A stretch of 64,000 nucleotides of DNA, taken from the NCBI GenBank assembly GCA_964568735.1, contig CAZMRF010000018.1, positions 1-64,000 of the forward strand, given 5' to 3'. The DNA is from CAZMRF01 sp964568735 (GTDB lineage: Bacteria > Acidobacteriota > Polarisedimenticolia > JACPZX01). Of the stretch, positions 60,122-64,000 are shown in pieces (the stretch's first letter is position 1; each line of letters starts with the position of its first letter). The notes beneath the pieces were generated by a model. The model searched no databases. It was not told the DNA's origin and saw only the letters and a list, made by a program, of their open reading frames with translations. Both the position numbers and the translations under genes were made by a program.

Positions 60122-61693
60122 CTAGAGGTACTCCTCCGGGATCATGTTGCCGCGGCTCAGGATCATCGCGGGATCGAAGGCGCGCTTCAGCGCCGCCATC
60201 TCGAGGAAGGCCTCAGGCCCGTACATGGCCGCGAGGTACTTCGCCTTGATCTTTCCCAGGCCGTGCTCCGCCGAGACGGTCCCGCCCATGGCCGTGATCT
60301 TCTCGACGAGCCGGCCGTAGGCTTCTCGGGCCCGGGCCGCCTCGCCGTCGTCGCGGGGCAGGATGTTGACGTGCAGGTGGTTGTTGCCGAGGTGGCCGAA
60401 GGAGAGCCAGGCAAGACCCGTCGGGTCGAGCGTCTCGCGGTAGGCGGCGAGCATCTGATCGAAGGCCGCGTCGGGAACGGCCATGTCGCCCGCGATCTTC
60501 CTCTGCCCGTGGCGCGAGAGCCACTCGTTGACACCAACGGGCAGCGCGTGGCGGAACTCCCTGAACTTCTTCCGGCCTTCGGGGCCCTCGGCGAACCAGG
60601 AGTCATCCGTCAGGGCCTTGTGCGACTCCGCAAGGGCGAGCCAGCGCTCCTGGATGGAGCCCTCCGTGGCCTGCCGAGTCTCCTGCTCGAACCAGATGGC
60701 CGCGCGCGCCCGCGGCGGGATGGACGCCTCGTGGCTCCTCATGAAGTCGAGCGAGGCGCCGTCGAAGGACTCCAGGAGGCGCGCGTCCACGGCCTCGGCG
60801 CCGCCGGCGGGGCCGCGCGCACCGGGGAGCGAAGGATCGGAGGCGGCCGGGCCTCCGAAGCCCCGCTCCGCGTAGCTGAGGCGCCGCGCCTCGGCGAGGA
60901 AGCCCCAGGCGTCGCTCTCCGACGTGAAGAAGACGACGCCCGCGAGGACTGACTCCGGCGCCGGCATCAGCGCCAGCTCGATCTCCGTCACGAGCCCCAG
61001 CGTCCCTTCGGATCCGATGAAGAGATCCACCAGGTCCATCCCGGGCTCGGCGTGATAGCCGCAGGCGTTCTTGACCTGGGGCATCCGGTAGGAGGGCAGG
61101 CTGGCGCGGATCTCCTTCCCCGTCGCAAGGGGAAGCGCGAAGGCTCCGCCGGCCGACGCACGATAGCGCCCGCGCGGGAGATCCAGCGCCTGACCGCCCG
61201 CGAGGAGCACGCGCAGCCTCCTGACGTGGCGCCGCGTAGGGCCATACCTGAACGTGCGCCCTCCAGAGGCGTTCGTCGCGACGGTGCCCCCGATCCAGGC
61301 ATTCGTCTCCGTGGGATCGGGGCCGTAGAAGAGACCTTGCGCTGCGGCGGCGCGCTCGAGATCGGCGAGAGAGGCTGCGGGACCCGTCACGGCCACGCCG
61401 CTCCCATCGGGCATGCGCCGGAGATCGCGGATACCCCCGAGCGCATCGGTCGCGAGGACGGCCCCGCCCAATGGAATCCTCGCGCCCGTCAGCCCGGTTC
61501 CCGCTCCCGACAGCGTGATCGGCTCGCGACGGGCGGTGCATTCGGCGAGAAGCTCCGCCGCCTCGGCCTCGTCGCCGGGGAGACAGACCCTCTCGGCACG
61601 CCCCCCCGCCATGAGGGAGGCATCTTCGAGCCAGGGGCGCATCGCATCGGCGTCAGTTCTGACGATCACCGGGGCATCATATAATGCGCGCAT
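60122..61693 (-). CDS. FAD-linked oxidase, GlcD/D-lactate dehydrogenase type
   Basis: The 523-aa protein is a VAO/PCMH flavoprotein. The FAD domain contains ITLSGAGTGLTGARIPLGGAVLAT, GLFYGPDPTETNAWIGGTVATNASG and LFIGSEGTLGLVTEIEL. The C-terminal cap has SFGHLGNNHLHVNILPRDDG, the metal and substrate His cluster of D-2-hydroxyacid dehydrogenases, and SAEHGLGKIKAKYL. It probably oxidises D-lactate, glycolate or a related 2-hydroxyacid. No Fe-S partner (GlcF) is adjacent. Its ATG overlaps the promoter region of the divergent ABC genes. Confidence 0.9.
   Translation of the reverse strand: MRALYDAPVIVRTDADAMRPWLEDASLMAGGRAERVCLPGDEAEAAELLAECTARREPITLSGAGTGLTGARIPLGGAVLATDALGGIRDLRRMPDGSGVAVTGPAASLADLERAAAAQGLFYGPDPTETNAWIGGTVATNASGGRTFRYGPTRRHVRRLRVLLAGGQALDLPRGRYRASAGGAFALPLATGKEIRASLPSYRMPQVKNACGYHAEPGMDLVDLFIGSEGTLGLVTEIELALMPAPESVLAGVVFFTSESDAWGFLAEARRLSYAERGFGGPAASDPSLPGARGPAGGAEAVDARLLESFDGASLDFMRSHEASIPPRARAAIWFEQETRQATEGSIQERWLALAESHKALTDDSWFAEGPEGRKKFREFRHALPVGVNEWLSRHGQRKIAGDMAVPDAAFDQMLAAYRETLDPTGLAWLSFGHLGNNHLHVNILPRDDGEAARAREAYGRLVEKITAMGGTVSAEHGLGKIKAKYLAAMYGPEAFLEMAALKRAFDPAMILSRGNMIPEEYL
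61657..61685 (+). promoter_or_regulatory. Promoter of the ABC-2 exporter operon
   Basis: A perfect TATAAT (61680-61685) with a weak -35 (TTCTGA, 61657-61662) at 17 bases gives a start near 61692. That fits the GTG at 61708 and not the ATG at 61684. Confidence 0.55.
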
Positions 61694-61707
61694 TCACAGG
61701 GAGCCTC

Positions 61708-62673
61708 GTGGCGCGAGTCGATCACCAGCGAGAGGAAGGACCGGCCGTCGAGGTTCGAGACCTGCGCCACCGATTCGGCGAGCGCGAAGCCCTTCGGGGT
61801 ATCACGCTCGAGGTCGCGCCCGGAGAGGTCTTCGCGCTGCTGGGCCCGAACGGCGGGGGCAAGACGACGCTCTTCCGTATCCTCGCCACGATCCTGCGCC
61901 CCACGTCGGGCGAGGCGCGGATCTTCGGCCATGACGTGCGGACGGGGGCCGTCGAGGTGCGACGCCGCCTCGGCGTCGTCTTCCAGAGCCCGAGCCTCGA
62001 CGCGCGCCTCACCTGCATGGAGAACCTTATCCACCACGGCCATCTCCATGGCCTGCGCGGCCGGAGCCTGCGCGACAAGGGGCGCGCGGCGCTTGAGTCC
62101 TTCGGAGTCGCCCAACGCGCGGACGAAATGGTCTCGACTCTCTCAGGGGGGCTGGCACGCCGGGTGGAGCTGGCGAAGGCGCTCCTGCACGAGCCGGATC
62201 TCCTCCTTCTCGACGAGCCCAGCACGGGGCTCGACCCAGCGGCCCGCCTCGACTTCATGAAGCTCCTCCAGGGGATGCGCCAGTCGCGCGGGGTGACGGT
62301 CATCCTCACGACGCACTTCCTCGAAGAGGCCGAGCGGGCCGACCGCGTGGCCATCCTCGATGAGGGAAGCCTCGTCGCCACGGGCAGCCCCGACGCGCTG
62401 CGCTCGCGGATCGGGGGCGACGTGGTCACGCTGCGCACCGGCTCGCCGGCCGCTCTGAGCGCCCGCGTAAAGGAGCGCTTCGGCCTCGACTCCGTCGTGA
62501 TGAACGGGACGGTTCGGGTGGAGGCGCCGCGCGGCCACGAGTTCGTCCGCGACGTCGTCGAGGCCTTCCCCGAGGTCATCCGCTCGGCCACCTTCGGTCA
62601 TCCGAACCTGGAGGACGTCTTTGTTCACCTGACGGGCCACAGGCTCGACGGCACAGCGGAGCCGCCCCGATGA
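61708..62673 (+). CDS. ABC transporter ATP-binding protein (ABC-2 / DrrA-type)
   Basis: The 321-aa ATPase has Walker A GPNGGGKTT, the Q-loop at FQSPSL, signature STLSGGLARRVELAKALLHEP, Walker B LLLLDEPSTGLDP and the switch His in ILTTHFLEEAERADR. A C-terminal extension (about 225-321) is like DrrA/NatA-type exporters. GGGAG lies just before the GTG at 61708. Its stop overlaps the permease start. Confidence 0.93.
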   Translation: MARVDHQREEGPAVEVRDLRHRFGEREALRGITLEVAPGEVFALLGPNGGGKTTLFRILATILRPTSGEARIFGHDVRTGAVEVRRRLGVVFQSPSLDARLTCMENLIHHGHLHGLRGRSLRDKGRAALESFGVAQRADEMVSTLSGGLARRVELAKALLHEPDLLLLDEPSTGLDPAARLDFMKLLQGMRQSRGVTVILTTHFLEEAERADRVAILDEGSLVATGSPDALRSRIGGDVVTLRTGSPAALSARVKERFGLDSVVMNGTVRVEAPRGHEFVRDVVEAFPEVIRSATFGHPNLEDVFVHLTGHRLDGTAEPPR

Positions 62674-63449
62674 TCCTGCTGCCCATCTACAGCCTCGCAT
62701 GGCGGGAGGTCGTCCGCTTCGTGCGTCAGCGGAGCCGCATGCTGGGCTCGCTCGGGCAGGGGATCCTCCTCTGGGTCCTCATCGGCGGGGGCTTCCAGGC
62801 CTCCTTCCGCCCGGCCGGCGCCCCCGAGGGGATGGGCTACGTGGAGTACTTCTTCCCCGGCGTCATCGCGCTGGTCGTTCTCTTCACGGCCGTCTTCGCG
62901 ACGATCTCCGTCGTCGAGGATCGCCACTCGGGCTTCCTCCAGGGAGTGCTCGTCTCCCCGGTGCCGCGCTGGGCGGTCGTGATGGGCCAGGCCGCGGGGA
63001 GCACGATCCTGGCCGTCGGGCAGGCCGCTCTCCTCCTGCCCCTCGCGCCCTTCGTGGGGATCCCCCTCGGGGTCACCTCTCTTCTGGCGACGCTCGCCGT
63101 GATGACGCTCCTGGCCTTCACCGTCTCGGGCCTCGGCCTCGTCATCGCATGGCGCCTGACCTCGACACAGGGCTTCCACGCCATCATGAACCTGATCCTC
63201 TTCCCGATCTGGTGGCTCTCCGGCGCGCTCTTCCCCCAGGAGGGGCTTCCCGGATGGCTGGGATGGATCGTCAGGCTGAACCCACTGACGTACGGCATCG
63301 CCGCGCTACGCCGCGCGCTCTATCTCGCAGAGCCCGCTGCCGTGGCGACCCTCGCCCCCTTCGGCATCTCGGTCGCAATCACCGCCGCCTTCTGTGCCCT
63401 CACCCTCGCCTTCGCCGTCCAGGCCGCCGCCACCAGCCGCCTGCGCTGA
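62670..63449 (+). CDS. ABC-2 type transporter permease
   Basis: The 259-aa protein has six membrane helices and the ABC-2 pattern: FVRQRSRMLGSLGQGILLWVLIGGGF, YVEYFFPGVIALVVLFTAVF, VEDRHSGFLQGVLVSPVPRWAVVMGQ, and LILFPIWWLSGALFPQEGLPGWLGWIVRLNPLTYGIAALR. With the ATPase it forms an exporter of unknown substrate. It is convergent with the DUF420 gene, an association often seen beside cytochrome oxidase assembly loci. Confidence 0.92.
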   Translation: MILLPIYSLAWREVVRFVRQRSRMLGSLGQGILLWVLIGGGFQASFRPAGAPEGMGYVEYFFPGVIALVVLFTAVFATISVVEDRHSGFLQGVLVSPVPRWAVVMGQAAGSTILAVGQAALLLPLAPFVGIPLGVTSLLATLAVMTLLAFTVSGLGLVIAWRLTSTQGFHAIMNLILFPIWWLSGALFPQEGLPGWLGWIVRLNPLTYGIAALRRALYLAEPAAVATLAPFGISVAITAAFCALTLAFAVQAAATSRLR

Positions 63450-63458
63450 GAGTGAGGG

Positions 63459-63881
63459 TCATGAGTAGAGGTGGTAGAGCATCCCGTAGACGATGAGGCC
63501 TGTCACGGAGACGTAGATCCAGAGCGGCCAGGTCCAGCGGGCGATCTTCCGGTGGCGCTCGATGTCGCCCTTCACGGCACGGCGCACCGTCACGATGGCG
63601 AGGGGCACGATCACCGCCGCGAGGACAACGTGCGTGAAGAGGATGACGTAGTAGACAGGCCGCACGATGCCCGTGCCCATGAAAGGACGCGAGCCTGCCT
63701 GCACGTGGTAGGTCACGTACGAGATCAGGAAGACGACCGAAGTCGTCAGCGCCCCCAGCATGCAGGCCCTGTGCGCCTCCACCTTCTTGTTCTTGATGAA
63801 CGCGTAGCCCGACACCAGGAAAACGAAGCACACCGCATTGAGCGCCCCGTTGAGATGTGGAAGAAAGGCTACCGCGTCCAT
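63459..63881 (-). CDS. DUF420 membrane protein (CtaM-like oxidase assembly factor)
   Basis: The 140-aa protein has four membrane helices and DUF420 signatures: FLPHLNGALNAVCFVFLVSGY, KKVEAHRACMLGALTTSVVFLISYVTYHV and FTHVVLAAVIVPLAI. RHRKIARWTWPLWIYVSVTGLIVYGMLYH ends the protein. CtaM in Bacillus is needed for heme-copper oxidase maturation. Several His residues could bind heme or copper. ATG at 63881 fits the family N-terminus better than the longer GTG form at 63935. Confidence 0.85.
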   Translation of the reverse strand: MDAVAFLPHLNGALNAVCFVFLVSGYAFIKNKKVEAHRACMLGALTTSVVFLISYVTYHVQAGSRPFMGTGIVRPVYYVILFTHVVLAAVIVPLAIVTVRRAVKGDIERHRKIARWTWPLWIYVSVTGLIVYGMLYHLYS

Positions 63882-63971
63882 GAAGTCCGCACGCTGCGAG
63901 TCTTCAAAGCCCGACCGTCGACCGAGTGCCACCATGCGCGACGAGGGGTGGACAACGCAAGCTGGCGCGGC

Positions 63972-64000
63972 TCACTCGAGGAGCTCCAGGTCGGCGACGA
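63972..64000 (-). CDS. Possible C-terminus of a minus-strand gene entering from the right
   Basis: Read on the minus strand, the last bases give ...VADLELLE followed by TGA (63974-63972). This would place a gene just upstream of DUF420, where SCO or oxidase-assembly genes are often found. The fragment is too short to identify. Confidence 0.25.

Noticed and set aside
1..64000. CRISPR array, prophage or transposon
   Set aside because: No regularly spaced short repeats, integrase, transposase or phage structural genes were seen. The encapsulin has an HK97 fold but stands alone with a cargo and is not part of a prophage.

Overview
The window is about 64 kb of very GC-rich bacterial chromosome, densely packed with genes on both strands. 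No rRNA, integrase, transposase or CRISPR array was seen. Gene content (GAF-GspE ATPase, Family 1 encapsulin, ImuB/DnaE2, infC-rpmI-rplT-pheST-zapA-6S RNA-rny block, TMTC-like TPR membrane proteins, abundant GTG/TTG starts) suggests an uncultured Acidobacteriota-like or deeply branching delta-type bacterium. This placement is inference from style and gene order, not from a marker tree. A run of ten N bases inside rny indicates a scaffolded draft or metagenome assembly.

Layout. 1-8 kb: 5' part of secA, an M23 peptidase, a NagZ-type glycosidase, a GAF-fused GspE/PilB ATPase, purC and a TIGR00300 protein. 8-13 kb (minus): AIM24 protein, secreted putative metalloprotease, then aroF-carA-glycosyltransferase. 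13-19.3 kb: Rho_N-like protein, outer-membrane barrel candidate, and the imuB-dnaE2 mutagenesis cassette. 19.5-28.3 kb: an accessory-looking block of two secreted PHP-fold proteins (one with its metal site destroyed), a PIG-L deacetylase and two tandem GT-C membrane proteins. 28.3-41 kb: a housekeeping superoperon (tRNA-Val, thrS, infC, rpmI, rplT, pheS, pheT, zapB-like, zapA, sirtuin, 6S RNA, rny, xseA, xseB, ispA). 41-47.5 kb: a glycan-type group (methyltransferase, asnB, GT2), tlyA, NAD kinase, a Cys-rich lipoprotein and a small basic protein. 47.6-55 kb: three large TPR-tailed membrane proteins and an S51 peptidase. 55-64 kb: hydrolase, IYD-like nitroreductase, RHH repressor with its operator, encapsulin with a cargo of unrecognised fold, a polytopic membrane protein, an FAD oxidase, an ABC-2 exporter and a CtaM-like DUF420 protein.

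Most noteworthy. (1) A complete encapsulin locus whose cargo ends in a textbook targeting peptide but is not a ferritin, DyP peroxidase or hemerythrin I recognise. (2) An RNase Y whose HD-domain metal ligands are replaced. (3) A structured intergenic repeat present twice, with compensatory base changes in its stems. (4) A PheT without its tRNA-binding EMAP domain. (5) A PHP paralogue that kept its fold but lost most metal ligands. (6) infC apparently initiated at AUC.
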